A stretch of DNA of 38,505 nucleotides from Deltaproteobacteria bacterium (GTDB lineage: Bacteria; Myxococcota_A; UBA796; SXON01), in NCBI GenBank assembly GCA_014191855.1, contig BJHF01000062.1:1-38505 (forward strand), written 5' to 3'. Made by a program: the position numbers and the translations under genes. Positions 1 through 8,118 of this stretch are shown piece after piece (the stretch's first letter is position 1; every line of letters begins with the position of its first letter). A model generated the notes under the pieces. It did no database searches. It was not told the DNA's origin and worked only from the letters and a program-made list of their open reading frames with translations.

Positions 1-609
1 TCGGGGTCCGGTGGTGGCTCAAGCGCGGGCTCCGGCGGTGGTTCGGGCGGGGGGCCGTCGCCTGTGGGCGGCGTTGGGAGCCCCGGCTCGCACGGGGGGG
101 CCACAAGCCCAGCCGGCTCGGCCGGGGCCGCGCACGGAGGGGCGAGCGCAGGCTCGGCAAGCTCCGGCGGCGCGGCGCATGCCTCCGCGGGCGGGCCGGC
201 GGCGAGCACGGTGGCGGGGTCGGCCCCGAACGTCGCGAGCGCCGTGAAGGGGAGCGCCGCGAGCGAAGGCCCGAAGGAAGAGCGGTTTACGCCGCGGGAT
301 TCGGGGATCGGCGCCCGCCTCGCCGACAGCGCCAAGCCCAGCGAGAGCACCGGGAGCGGCGGAACGCACGGCGGGGGCTCGGGGAGCACGCCGGCGTCGT
401 CGTCGGCGACGGCGGGGGGGCGCACCCGCCTGCCCGACTTCGGGTTTGGCGGAGATGAAGAGGGCGGTGATGCGCCGCCTTCGGGGTCCGCGCCGGGGAT
501 CAGCTCGCTGGATCCGGAACAACTGGCGCGGGACCGCGCTGGAGGTGCGCCCAGCGCGCCGACGACGCCGGAGGCTCCGGCCACACCGAGCGGTACCAAA
601 AAGGCCTAG
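1..609 (+). CDS. C-terminal part of a Ser/Gly/Ala-rich protein (5' end outside window)
   Basis: The frame is open from the first base of the window to the TAG at 607-609, so the gene starts upstream of the window. The visible 202 residues are low complexity: first Gly/Ser repeats, then Ala/Ser/Gly-rich sequence, then a more acidic stretch with several proline-threonine runs ending in KKA. There is no recognisable catalytic motif. Such segments are usually disordered linkers or tails of surface or regulatory proteins, but nothing here shows which. It ends 46 bases before the HTH-SspB gene on the same strand, so the two may be co-transcribed. Function unknown. Confidence 0.6.
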   Translation, partial: SGSGGGSSAGSGGGSGGGPSPVGGVGSPGSHGGATSPAGSAGAAHGGASAGSASSGGAAHASAGGPAASTVAGSAPNVASAVKGSAASEGPKEERFTPRDSGIGARLADSAKPSESTGSGGTHGGGSGSTPASSSATAGGRTRLPDFGFGGDEEGGDAPPSGSAPGISSLDPEQLARDRAGGAPSAPTTPEAPATPSGTKKA

Positions 610-655
610 CATCGCGCTGGCGGCGCCCCACTTCATAGCGGGATAGGGCGCCGCC

Positions 656-1351
656 ATGGCGCGACCCTCCGAACCGCTGCTGAAGCTCCTGCGCGATACG
701 CTGAAGAAGCGCGGTCTCTCCACGAGCGAGTTGGCGTCGCGCGCAGGCGTGGAGCGCGGGGAGCTGAAGCGCAGGCTCACGGGAGTCGAAGACCTCACCG
801 TGGATCAGTTCATCGCCATCGCGCAAGCGCTGGAGCTGCAGCAGGACATGGCGGCGCTGGTGGGGGCGCCGGTCGAGCCGGATCCGGAAACCGAGGAGGG
901 CGCCGTCGCAGGTACGGAGTCCGTGTCCCCGATCCACACGCTTCGCTCGCAAACCGAGGAGCCGCAAGATCCGGCGTTCGACCCGTTCGCCAACGCCCCC
1001 CGGGAGCTGGTTCGCGCGGGGTTCACCTGGGGCTACGACCTCTTTTTGCACTTCGACGCGAAGCAGCTCGGGGGCTCGGGGGTGCCCGAGTCCATCCTGT
1101 CGAAGTTTCCGGAGGTGTTGCCCATCCGGCTTGAGTCCCGCTGGCATCGGCACAACCGGCCCGAGTTCGGCGCGGACGCGTTCACGGTCATCCTGTCGTT
1201 CGACATCCTTCGCACCTGCACTTTCCCCTGGTCGTCGCTGCGCACAGTGCAGTTCACGATCCCCGAGGAGGCGGTGCCGCCGCCGCCCGCGCCGGCCCCG
1301 CCCGAGCCGCCGCAGCCGCTGCGCCCGGCGCTCCGGCTGGTGAAGGATTAA
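656..1351 (+). CDS. XRE-type HTH fused to SspB-like ClpX adaptor domain
   Basis: The 231-residue product has an N-terminal helix-turn-helix of Cro/C1 (XRE) type at about residues 5-60 (LSTSELASRAGVERGELKRRL, then DLTVDQFIAIAQAL). An acidic linker follows to about residue 115. Residues 120-200 read like the SspB fold: LFLHFD, then GVPESIL, then ILSFDILRTCTFPW, matching the family pattern of a conserved LSF...C..PW near the end. After a Pro-rich linker the protein ends in RPALRLVKD, almost identical to the C-terminal ClpX-docking peptide known from E. coli SspB (RPALRVVK). By family knowledge, SspB tethers ssrA-tagged or other substrates to ClpXP in the cytoplasm. Inference: this is a DNA-binding or transcription-linked adaptor that hands a client to ClpXP. 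The fusion and the client are not established. Confidence 0.72.
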   Translation: MARPSEPLLKLLRDTLKKRGLSTSELASRAGVERGELKRRLTGVEDLTVDQFIAIAQALELQQDMAALVGAPVEPDPETEEGAVAGTESVSPIHTLRSQTEEPQDPAFDPFANAPRELVRAGFTWGYDLFLHFDAKQLGGSGVPESILSKFPEVLPIRLESRWHRHNRPEFGADAFTVILSFDILRTCTFPWSSLRTVQFTIPEEAVPPPPAPAPPEPPQPLRPALRLVKD

Positions 1352-1352
1352 G

Positions 1353-2696
1353 CTGCGGTACGTCAGTCGGCTCGGCTTCGTCGCGTTCAACCTCATGGCC
1401 TGCGTGGGTGGATCCAGCCGCCCGGTCGTGGAGGCACCCCCGCTCCCCCCCGGGCCGCCCGCGATCGCCGAGCGGATGCGTGCCGCATCGGGCGAGCCGC
1501 TGGGCTTCGCGTTGGGGATCAACGAGGGGCTCTCGGTGCCGGCGCGCCACCGAGGTGATCTCAGCGGGGCGGAGCTGGCCACCGCGCTCGGGGACGATGC
1601 GCGGCTAGTCCGGGGGCTGGGTGCCGCCTACGTGCGGGGTCATACCGGGAATTTCCCGCCGGTGTCCTGCAGCGAGCTGGCGCGGCGTCCAGGGGTATTC
1701 CCGGAGATGGACGCCTGGGTGCGCGCGTTGGGCAGCGACCTGGTCGGCGTCGCGATGGTGAGCCCCTGGCCGGGGAACCGAACCGGCAACTACACCGAAT
1801 CGTACGTTCCAGACGACCTTCCCGCCTATCAACGCTGCGTTTCCGAGCTGGTTGAGCGTTACGACGGCGATGGGCTCGAGGACATGCCGGGATTGTCAGC
1901 CCCGATCCGGTACTGGGAGGTCGACAACGAGCCGGACCTCAAGAACAGCAACCTGCCCGCGCGCTCCCGTCGCGCGTACGACCCGAAAACGTTCTGCAAG
2001 CCGGATGAGTACGCGACCGTGCTCGTCGCGACTTCCGCCGCCATTCGAGCCGCCGACCCGGAGGCTCGAATCCTGGCGCTCGGCCTCTACCGCCCCCACG
2101 CCGAGCTCGGGCTGGCCTACGGGCGCGCTGTGCTCGATCAACCTGGCGTTCTCGAGTCCTTCGACATCCTGTCCCTGCACACCTACGCCGACGACGACGG
2201 GGAGACCCTGGCCAGGGGAATCGCCAAATTCCGGGCGTTGGTCTCCGAGAAGCCCATCTGGGTCACCGAAGCGAGCGTGTCGATGAGCAAGTCCACCGAG
2301 GCCGAGCAGGGGCGTCGTGTGGCGGCCTACGTTGCGAGCGCCGCGCGCGCGGGGGCGGAGCGCTTGTTCTGGCACACCCTCGCGGATCCGCCGGCGGGGC
2401 GCGGGGGGGACGCGGGCCTCTTCAGCACGAACTCGCTCATGCGCACGGCGGGGAGCGGCGCCCGGGAAGACAAACCCGCGGGCGCCGTGTACCGCAACCT
2501 CAGCGCCAGGCTCGCTGTGGACGACCTCACCGGGGCGGTACCTGAGGGCGAGGGCGCGGTTCGGGCGCGCTCCGGGGCGGTGTTGTTGTACCGGGGCGCA
2601 CGAACGGCTGAGCATGGCGGCACCGACCTCGTCACCGGGCTCCCCGTCGAGCCGGGCGCCGTTGCGGCGGCGCCGGCGTGGCTCAACTCGCCCTGA
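1353..2696 (+). CDS. Lipoprotein glycoside hydrolase-like protein (clan A TIM barrel)
   Basis: The protein carries the two clan A glycosidase signatures: YWEVDNEPD, whose Glu after Asn is the usual acid/base (E179 counted from the ATG at 1395), and IWVTEASV, whose Glu is the usual nucleophile (E292). FDILSLHTYAD between them is typical of these barrels. The first ATG (1395) lies inside a lipobox (LMAC). Extending to CTG at 1353 gives a full signal, LRYVSRLGFVAFNLMAC, and places GAAGG (1342-1346) six bases upstream of the CTG, so I chose that non-ATG start; ATG 1395 remains possible. It follows the HTH-SspB stop with almost no gap. The exact GH family and substrate are not determinable by eye. 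Likely an outer-membrane or periplasmic lipoprotein. Confidence 0.65.
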   Translation: MRYVSRLGFVAFNLMACVGGSSRPVVEAPPLPPGPPAIAERMRAASGEPLGFALGINEGLSVPARHRGDLSGAELATALGDDARLVRGLGAAYVRGHTGNFPPVSCSELARRPGVFPEMDAWVRALGSDLVGVAMVSPWPGNRTGNYTESYVPDDLPAYQRCVSELVERYDGDGLEDMPGLSAPIRYWEVDNEPDLKNSNLPARSRRAYDPKTFCKPDEYATVLVATSAAIRAADPEARILALGLYRPHAELGLAYGRAVLDQPGVLESFDILSLHTYADDDGETLARGIAKFRALVSEKPIWVTEASVSMSKSTEAEQGRRVAAYVASAARAGAERLFWHTLADPPAGRGGDAGLFSTNSLMRTAGSGAREDKPAGAVYRNLSARLAVDDLTGAVPEGEGAVRARSGAVLLYRGARTAEHGGTDLVTGLPVEPGAVAAAPAWLNSP

Positions 2697-2863
2697 CCGT
2701 GCGTGGGCTTCCTTGACACCGCGCGACGTGACGGACGAGGGCTCCGTGTCTACAGTGGCGCCATGCGCTTCAAGACCTCCCCGTTGGTCCTCGCGGTGGC
2801 CCTCGGCCTGCTCAACCCCATGATCCTGGAGGACATGGGGTCGCGCCGGGATAACGCGCGCGC

Positions 2864-5116
2864 ATGCTCATCTTCCTCCTCAGCGGCTGCGTCACATCGG
2901 TCCAGCTTGGCGACATCGTCGTCGCCGAACGCGAAGACGGCGGCCTCGACCTCTCGCGCTACACGGGGAAGCCGCTCGTAAGCGACCTTCGCTTCGCGGT
3001 TGGCGCCGGGACGGAAACCTACGAGATGCAGGCGGGGAGCTACCGGCTCCTTGAGGGCGAGACCACGTGGGAGTCCGTGAAGCTCGGCAATCGCCGCGGC
3101 GAAGGCTTGTGGCTCTACGACCTGCTCGACGATGCGGGGGACATCCGCGGCCAGGTGGCCATCTCGCCGACCGCCACGAACGTGCTCAACATCGAGGTGA
3201 TGGCCGTGGCGGGGAACCGCGTGCGGTTCGACGCGGCGTGCACCGGGAACGACCACTTCGTCGGCGGCGGCGAGCACGCGATGGACGTGGACCACGTGGG
3301 TGAGGCGTTCAGCCTTTGGGTGAGCGAGCCCGGCATCGGCAAGTCGACGGAGGAAACCCAGCCGGCGGACTGGTTTATCACCGGTACGCGGCACAGCTCC
3401 AGCTATCCGGACCCCTTCTTCATCCGCCCGGAGCCGGTGGGGGTGCTCACGAACACGAACGCTCGCGTCGAGGTTGACCTGTGCACGGGGGACCGGTGGA
3501 GGTTCGACGTGGCGGACTCCGCAGCGAGCTGGTCGATCCTCGACGCCGACACGCCGCTCGGCCTCGTGCGCCTCCATGCCACCGCCTACGGCGCCCCGGC
3601 GGTCCCGCCCGACTGGGCGTTCGGCGCGTGGACAGACGCGGTACGCGGCGCCGATCGGGTGCTGGCTGTGGCTGCGGAGCTGCGCGAAGCGGGCGCTTCG
3701 GCGACGGTGATCTGGTCGGAGGACTGGCGCGGCGGCGAGGAGCTTGCATTCGGCTACCACCCCCGGCCGGAGTGGGCGGTCGACGAAACGCTCTACCCCG
3801 ACCCCTCGGGAATCGACGCCTCCCTCGAAGCGCTCGGCTTCAAGTGGATGGCGTATTTCGCGCCGTTTCTGGTGGAGGACACCGCTGCGTGGGACGAAGC
3901 CATCGACTTCGCGATCCGCGACGACAAGGGCGAGGCGTACACCTTCCTCGGGCCTTCCCTCGAAACGTCGACCACGATCGACCTGACGGACTCGGCCGCG
4001 TACGATTGGGCCGTCTCCAAGATGGAGGCTTGCGCCGACATCGGCTTCGATGGGTGGATGACCGACTACGGAGAGTGGCTGCCGACAGACGCGGAGCTGG
4101 CGAAAGGGAACGCCGAGGTGGACCACGCCGCCTGGCCGGTGCTCTGGCAGCAGGCATCGGCGGAGGCGCTGGACGGTCGCGACGCAACCTTCTTTGCCCG
4201 CGCCGGGTGGACCGGCTCACCGCTGTTCGCCCCGGTGCACTGGCCCGGAGACCAACGCACCAGCTTCGACGCGGATGATGGGCTCCCGAGCGTGGTGCCG
4301 CTCACGCTCGGCGGCAGCATCGCCGGGGTGCCGTTCTCGGGATCGGACATCGCGGGCTACCAGTCGGTCGGCAACGAGCCGAGCACGAAGGAGCTGTGGA
4401 TGCGCTGGGTGGCGCTCGGGGCCTTCAGCCCGATCATGCGCACCCACCACGGCGCATTTTCCGACGACGACTGGCAGTTCGACTCGGACGCCGAAACCCT
4501 GGCGATGTTCGCCTACTACAGCCAGGTGCACGCGTCGTTGTTCCCCTATCTCCGCGGCCTGGCCGAAGAGGCGGCCACGCTCGGCACGCCCGTCGTGCGC
4601 CCGATCTTCCTCCACCACCCCGACGAGGACTGGGGCCGCACGGATGCGTGGTTGCTCGGGCCGAACCTGCTGGTCAGTCCGGTGCTCGCCGCGGACGCGC
4701 AGCGGTGGACCGTGGGCCTCCCAAGCGACACCAAGTGGTTCGACTGGTGGACCGGCGAGGCGGTCGGCGCTGGAGACCTGAGCGTGGTGGTGCCCTACGA
4801 CCGCATCCCCGTCTTCGCCCCCGCCGGCGCGATCGTCCCGACCTTCGCCGAAGCGCCCGACTCCCTGGTCGCGGGCCCGCTCGACGGGATCACCACGCTG
4901 GCCGAGGCGGACAAAGCGCGCGTCATCCACGTGTTCGCCGGTGCGAAGGGCAGCTTCGACGAAGCGGACGGCACGGTCTACTCCACGGACGGCGTCGCCG
5001 ACGCGAGCGGGGAGACCTCCAGCACCCTCACGAGCGGAACGCTGACTGCCGGGGGACTCACCTTGACGGTGTCCGGATCTGTCGAGCGCGCCTACACGCT
5101 GAAGGTGTGGAGGTAG
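2864..5116 (+). CDS. GH31 alpha-glycosidase lipoprotein, sulfoquinovosidase-like subgroup
   Basis: A 750-residue glycoside hydrolase family 31 protein. The nucleophile motif is WMTDYGEWLPTD (D401) and the acid/base motif is HWPGDQRTSF (D463). These, with DDGLPSVVP, SGSDIAGY, MRTHHG and WQFD further on, closely follow the order and wording of the YihQ (sulfoquinovosidase) branch of GH31. The sulfonate-binding segment of YihQ is not clearly recognisable, so the substrate stays open. The N-terminus MLIFLLSGC is a very short lipoprotein signal. A stop at 2852 in the same frame rules out a longer start unless there is a frameshift in the 2760-2860 leader. It lies downstream of another lipoprotein glycosidase on the same strand, suggesting a joint role in cleaving an external glycan or glycolipid. 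Confidence 0.8.
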   Translation: MLIFLLSGCVTSVQLGDIVVAEREDGGLDLSRYTGKPLVSDLRFAVGAGTETYEMQAGSYRLLEGETTWESVKLGNRRGEGLWLYDLLDDAGDIRGQVAISPTATNVLNIEVMAVAGNRVRFDAACTGNDHFVGGGEHAMDVDHVGEAFSLWVSEPGIGKSTEETQPADWFITGTRHSSSYPDPFFIRPEPVGVLTNTNARVEVDLCTGDRWRFDVADSAASWSILDADTPLGLVRLHATAYGAPAVPPDWAFGAWTDAVRGADRVLAVAAELREAGASATVIWSEDWRGGEELAFGYHPRPEWAVDETLYPDPSGIDASLEALGFKWMAYFAPFLVEDTAAWDEAIDFAIRDDKGEAYTFLGPSLETSTTIDLTDSAAYDWAVSKMEACADIGFDGWMTDYGEWLPTDAELAKGNAEVDHAAWPVLWQQASAEALDGRDATFFARAGWTGSPLFAPVHWPGDQRTSFDADDGLPSVVPLTLGGSIAGVPFSGSDIAGYQSVGNEPSTKELWMRWVALGAFSPIMRTHHGAFSDDDWQFDSDAETLAMFAYYSQVHASLFPYLRGLAEEAATLGTPVVRPIFLHHPDEDWGRTDAWLLGPNLLVSPVLAADAQRWTVGLPSDTKWFDWWTGEAVGAGDLSVVVPYDRIPVFAPAGAIVPTFAEAPDSLVAGPLDGITTLAEADKARVIHVFAGAKGSFDEADGTVYSTDGVADASGETSSTLTSGTLTAGGLTLTVSGSVERAYTLKVWR

Positions 5117-5134
5117 CTCCCCCCGCTCACGCCG

Positions 5135-5269
5135 CTACCCGACGAAGAACGAGCCGACGCTCCCGCGCAGCTCGCTCAGAACACCCGCGAGGATCATCGT
5201 CATCATGCTGGCGATGAGCGCGTACTCGATGGCGGTTTTTCCGCCCTCGTCGTCGATGAATGAGCCCAT
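5135..5269 (-). CDS. Flp-type pilin (44 residues)
   Basis: This short gene reads MGSFIDDEGGKTAIEYALIA followed by a hydrophobic stretch SMMTMILAGVL and a short tail ending FFVG. The pattern G|KTAIEY, with Glu at position +5 after the prepilin-peptidase Gly and followed by Tyr, is the signature of Flp/Fap pilins of tight-adherence (Tad) type IVb pili. After cleavage the mature peptide would be about 34 residues, which is short. A purine-rich GGGGAG lies seven bases upstream of the ATG. No other tad gene is present in the window, so it is an orphan copy here. It converges on the GH31 gene, with 18 bases between stops. It may be polymerised by a Tad machine encoded elsewhere. Confidence 0.8.
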   Translation of the reverse strand: MGSFIDDEGGKTAIEYALIASMMTMILAGVLSELRGSVGSFFVG

Positions 5270-5331
5270 GATGTCTCCCCGGTGTCCCGCTCAACATCGG
5301 GCCGCGCTCCGGGTCCTTTAGGCGAAGATCG

Positions 5332-6279
5332 TTACCCGCCGAGCATCGTCGCAAAACGATCGGTCACTTCGATGAGGCGGTTGGTGATCCCCACCTCAAA
5401 GGCGCTGTGGCCGGCTTCGGGGATCACGTGCAGCTCCGCTTCCGGCCAGGCCCGATGGAGGTCCCACGCCGAGCGGATCGGGCACACGACGTCGTACCGA
5501 CCCTGCACGATGGCGCCGGGGATGTGGCGCAGCCGTCCCGCGTCCGCGACGAGCTGGTCATCGCGCGCGAACCAGCAGCGGTGCTTGAAGTAGTGGCACT
5601 CGATCCGGGCGAAGGCTTCGGCGAAGTGGTCGTCGCCATGGCGGCGGATCAGCTCCTCGCTCACGACGAGCTTGCTCGTGCGCGCCTCCCACACGCTCCA
5701 GGCGCGTGCGGCCGCGATCCGCACCTCGGGGTCGGTGCTGGTCAACCTCCGGTAGTAGGCGCTGACGAGATCGCCATGCTCCTCGGGGGGGATGGCCGCG
5801 AGGTAGTCTTCCCACGCATCGGGGAACAGCATGTCGCAGCCGCCCTGGTAGAACCAGTCGATCTCCCGTTGCCGCACGAGGAAGATGCCGCGGAGCACCA
5901 GCGCGAGCACCTGCTCGGGATGCGTTTCGGCGTAAGCGAGGGCCAGCGTGGAGCCCCAGCTCCCCCCGAACACCAGCCACTTCTCGATGCCGAGGAGCTG
6001 CCGGAGCCGCTCCATGTCGGCGACCAGATCCCAGGTCGTGTTCTCGCGAAGCTCGGCATGTGGCGTGGACTTTCCGCAGCCACGCTGGTCAAATAGAATG
6101 ATGCGGTACCGGCGCGGATCGAAGAAGCCGCGGTGCGCCGCCTCGGTGCCGCCGCCGGGGCCGCCGTGGACGAACACCGCCGGAATGCCCGTTGGATTGC
6201 CGGACTCCTCCCAGTAGAGCGTGTGGAGAGCGGTGACGGACAACATGCCGCGCGCGCGCGGTTCGTGGATCGGGTGCAT
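5332..6279 (-). CDS. pip: Proline iminopeptidase
   Basis: The 315-residue alpha/beta hydrolase of peptidase family S33 removes N-terminal proline from peptides in the cytoplasm. The oxyanion-hole motif HGGPGGG is at residues 38-44 and FDQRGCGKS at 63-71. The catalytic triad is readable as S107 (GGSWGS), D263 (QGRYDVVCP) and H291 (EAGHSAF). The length and DQRG(C/S)GKS motif are typical for bacterial Pip. It is divergent from the retron, whose predicted RNA begins 52 bases away, so the short 6280-6331 spacer must hold promoters for both. The Flp pilin gene follows it on the same strand after 62 bases. Confidence 0.93.
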   Translation of the reverse strand: MHPIHEPRARGMLSVTALHTLYWEESGNPTGIPAVFVHGGPGGGTEAAHRGFFDPRRYRIILFDQRGCGKSTPHAELRENTTWDLVADMERLRQLLGIEKWLVFGGSWGSTLALAYAETHPEQVLALVLRGIFLVRQREIDWFYQGGCDMLFPDAWEDYLAAIPPEEHGDLVSAYYRRLTSTDPEVRIAAARAWSVWEARTSKLVVSEELIRRHGDDHFAEAFARIECHYFKHRCWFARDDQLVADAGRLRHIPGAIVQGRYDVVCPIRSAWDLHRAWPEAELHVIPEAGHSAFEVGITNRLIEVTDRFATMLGG

Positions 6280-6331
6280 CGGGGGCGGAGTCTAACGGTT
6301 GGCGCAGCGATCCGCGCGTTACCCTCCTGCA

Positions 6332-6485
6332 GTGCGCCGTCGCCGTGCCGAGCCGGTGAGCTTCACCACTCCGGGGAAACCCCGGGGATCCCTCGTTACC
6401 TTGGGCACCCGTCGCAGGACCCTGAGTGCGCATTCACGCACGTCTGGTCCTGCCCGACGGGGCGCGTCGGGCGGCGGCGGCGCAC
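6332..6485 (+). ncRNA. Predicted retron msr-msd RNA (myxobacterial type)
   Basis: This 154-base segment sits directly upstream of the retron reverse transcriptase. Its ends form a 15-bp a1/a2 pairing: 6332-6346 with 6471-6485, including two G-U pairs. Just inside a1 is AGC at 6351-6353; the middle G (6352) is the expected 2',5' branch residue. Two msr hairpins follow: GGTGA/TCACC (6355-6359 with 6363-6367) and CCGGGG/CCCCGG (6371-6376 with 6380-6385, AAA loop). The msd part is one long hairpin: 6408-6413 with 6456-6461, 6414-6421 with 6446-6453 (two-base bulge at 6454-6455), then 6426-6430 with 6437-6441. This order is the classic msr-msd layout and predicts an msDNA of about 60-75 nt, similar to Mx65. 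The exact DNA ends are inferred. Confidence 0.8.
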
Positions 6486-6492
6486 ACCCCTC

Positions 6493-7794
6493 GTGAGTAG
6501 TCGGACGCTCAAGGCTCACGCGCTCGCCTGCGCGGCGCTTGCGGGCGAGTGGAGGGCTGCCGCGATCGCGGCACGCCTGGAGGAGGCGATCCCAGGCGGA
6601 AGCTGGAAGACCATGGCCCGCACGCTCTCCCGGCGGCCGCCGCCGATGGAGGCCGACCGCGACTTCACCGAGCGCCTCGCCCGATTCCCGGGCGCGAAGG
6701 AGGCCGTGCTCAAGCGGCTTCCTATCCGGCGTTGGTTCGTCGTCACGCCGGTGCAGCGTCCAGGGCGCTGGCCGGTGCCGTTGCTCCCGACCCCAAGCGA
6801 CCTCGCGACGGCGCTCCGCCTGGACGTGGATGCGCTGGACTGGTTCGCCGACAACCGCGGCCTGGAGGCGCACACCCGCAGCCGCGCGCTCCGCCACTAC
6901 CACTACCGCTGGCTCGCGAAGCCCACGGGCGGTGCGCGGCTCGTGGAGGCGCCGAAGGGGCGCACCGTGGACATACAGCGGTGGATCCTGCGTAACCTGC
7001 TCGATTCCGTGCCGCCGCACCCGGCTGCGGTCGGCTTCCGCCGGGGCTTCAGCACGCTCGACGCCGCCGCTCCGCACGTGGGCCGAGAAGTGGTGCTGAG
7101 CCTCGACCTGGAGGACTTCTTCGCCTCCGTCAGCGCCGCTCGTGTGGCGGCTACCTTCGCGGCGCTCGGCTACCCCAGGCCGGTCGCCTACTGCCTTTCG
7201 GGGCTGTGCACCACCCGGGTGCCGGCCGCGATCCTGGCGGAACAACCTCGGGGTGGCGACCTCCCCGCGGCGTGGCGCCAGCGTCGCCGCCTCCGCGACG
7301 CTCACCTCCCCACCGGCGCGCCGACCTCCCCCGCGCTCGCGAACCTCGCGGCGTTCGCCCTCGATACCCGGCTCGCCGCCGCCGCCGCCGCCGTCGGCGC
7401 CACCTACACCCGCTACGCGGACGACCTGAGCTTCTCCGGCGACGCGGAGTTCTCTCGTCGCGCCCGGCGCTTCTCCGTACTTGTCGGCGCGATCGCGATC
7501 GAGGAAGGTTACCGTGTCAACCTCCGTAAGACCCGCCTCGCTGGGAAAGGTGCCCGGCAGGAAGTGGTGGGCGTGGTCGTGAACGTGCGGCCCGCGTTGG
7601 CGCGCGACCGCTGGGACCGCCTGAGGGCGATCCTGCACAACTGTCAGGTGCACGGGCCGTCGACCCAGAATCGGGACGGCCACGAGGATTTTCGGGCCTG
7701 GATTACCGGGACGGTGGCCGCAGCGCGGGCGATTGACGCGAAGCGCGGCGGACGGCTTTTGGAAATGCTTGCGGGGGTGGATTGGGGGCGGTGA
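6493..7794 (+). CDS. Retron-type reverse transcriptase
   Basis: The enzyme would reverse-transcribe the adjacent msr-msd RNA into branched msDNA. From GTG 6493 it has 433 residues. Motifs in order: LAKPTGGARLVEAPKG (RT1-2 region), LSLDLEDFFASV with catalytic D205, LPTGAPTSPALANL (RT4), TRYADDLSFSG with D310/D311, and RVNLRKTRLAGKG. TRYADDLSFSG is characteristic of retron enzymes. At the usual VTG of retron RTs there is VVG (residues 358-360, QEVVGVVVN), and I see no NAxxH motif. About 135 N-terminal residues precede the RT core, as in myxobacterial retron RTs. The frame is open back to 6133, but that would cover the RNA element; ATG 6613 is the alternative start. No obvious effector gene is fused. 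Confidence 0.92.
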   Translation: MSSRTLKAHALACAALAGEWRAAAIAARLEEAIPGGSWKTMARTLSRRPPPMEADRDFTERLARFPGAKEAVLKRLPIRRWFVVTPVQRPGRWPVPLLPTPSDLATALRLDVDALDWFADNRGLEAHTRSRALRHYHYRWLAKPTGGARLVEAPKGRTVDIQRWILRNLLDSVPPHPAAVGFRRGFSTLDAAAPHVGREVVLSLDLEDFFASVSAARVAATFAALGYPRPVAYCLSGLCTTRVPAAILAEQPRGGDLPAAWRQRRRLRDAHLPTGAPTSPALANLAAFALDTRLAAAAAAVGATYTRYADDLSFSGDAEFSRRARRFSVLVGAIAIEEGYRVNLRKTRLAGKGARQEVVGVVVNVRPALARDRWDRLRAILHNCQVHGPSTQNRDGHEDFRAWITGTVAAARAIDAKRGGRLLEMLAGVDWGR

Positions 7795-7805
7795 GGGGGG
7801 ACGGG

Positions 7806-7852
7806 GCGATGCGGGCGGCCTTTTCTCCTTCGTCAGGCCGGCTCCGCATCGC
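7806..7852 (+). terminator. Long imperfect hairpin after the retron RT
   Basis: GCGATGCGG (7806-7814) pairs with CCGCATCGC (7844-7852), and GGCC (7817-7820) with GGCC (7836-7839), around a T/C-rich loop at 7821-7835. It begins 12 bases after the RT stop, so it is a good candidate transcription-end or 3'-stabilising structure, though it lacks a U-tract after the stem. It could also be a second structured RNA element of the retron. Confidence 0.4.
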
Positions 7853-8118
7853 ATCGCGCTTGAGGCGGGGAGCGTCGAGGCTAGCGCGACGGCCGATTCC
7901 GCCCCACGTGGGTCGCTCGGAACTATTTTCATCGTCGGCTCCACATGTTTGTTTGTAGGTTCGTTTCCGCGAGGCTCGGACTCGTCTTCGGCACCCCGCG
8001 TCGCGCCTGTAGAGGGCCGCGGCAGCCACGCTGACCACCCTGGGGACTTCGCGACCCTCCGAAGGGCTCGGAACCGGCCCCCTTGGGGTCGCAATTTTGA
8101 ACAAAAGCGTCGAGATAC
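7853..8118. other. Intergenic region between retron RT and HNH gene
   Basis: No coding sequence is visible here. The segment includes an AT-richer patch around 7920-7970 and an ATTTTGAACAAAAG stretch at 8093-8106 just before the HNH start, which could hold the promoter for that gene. Apart from short palindromes such as CCCCTTGGGG near 8080, I see nothing definable. Confidence 0.4.

Noticed and set aside
2763..2981. Small frame starting MRFKTSPLVLAVALGLLN before the GH31 gene
   Set aside because: Signal-like start but Ser-rich nonsense after residue 35, overlapping the GH31 gene in another frame. A frameshifted signal for GH31 is possible but not supported.
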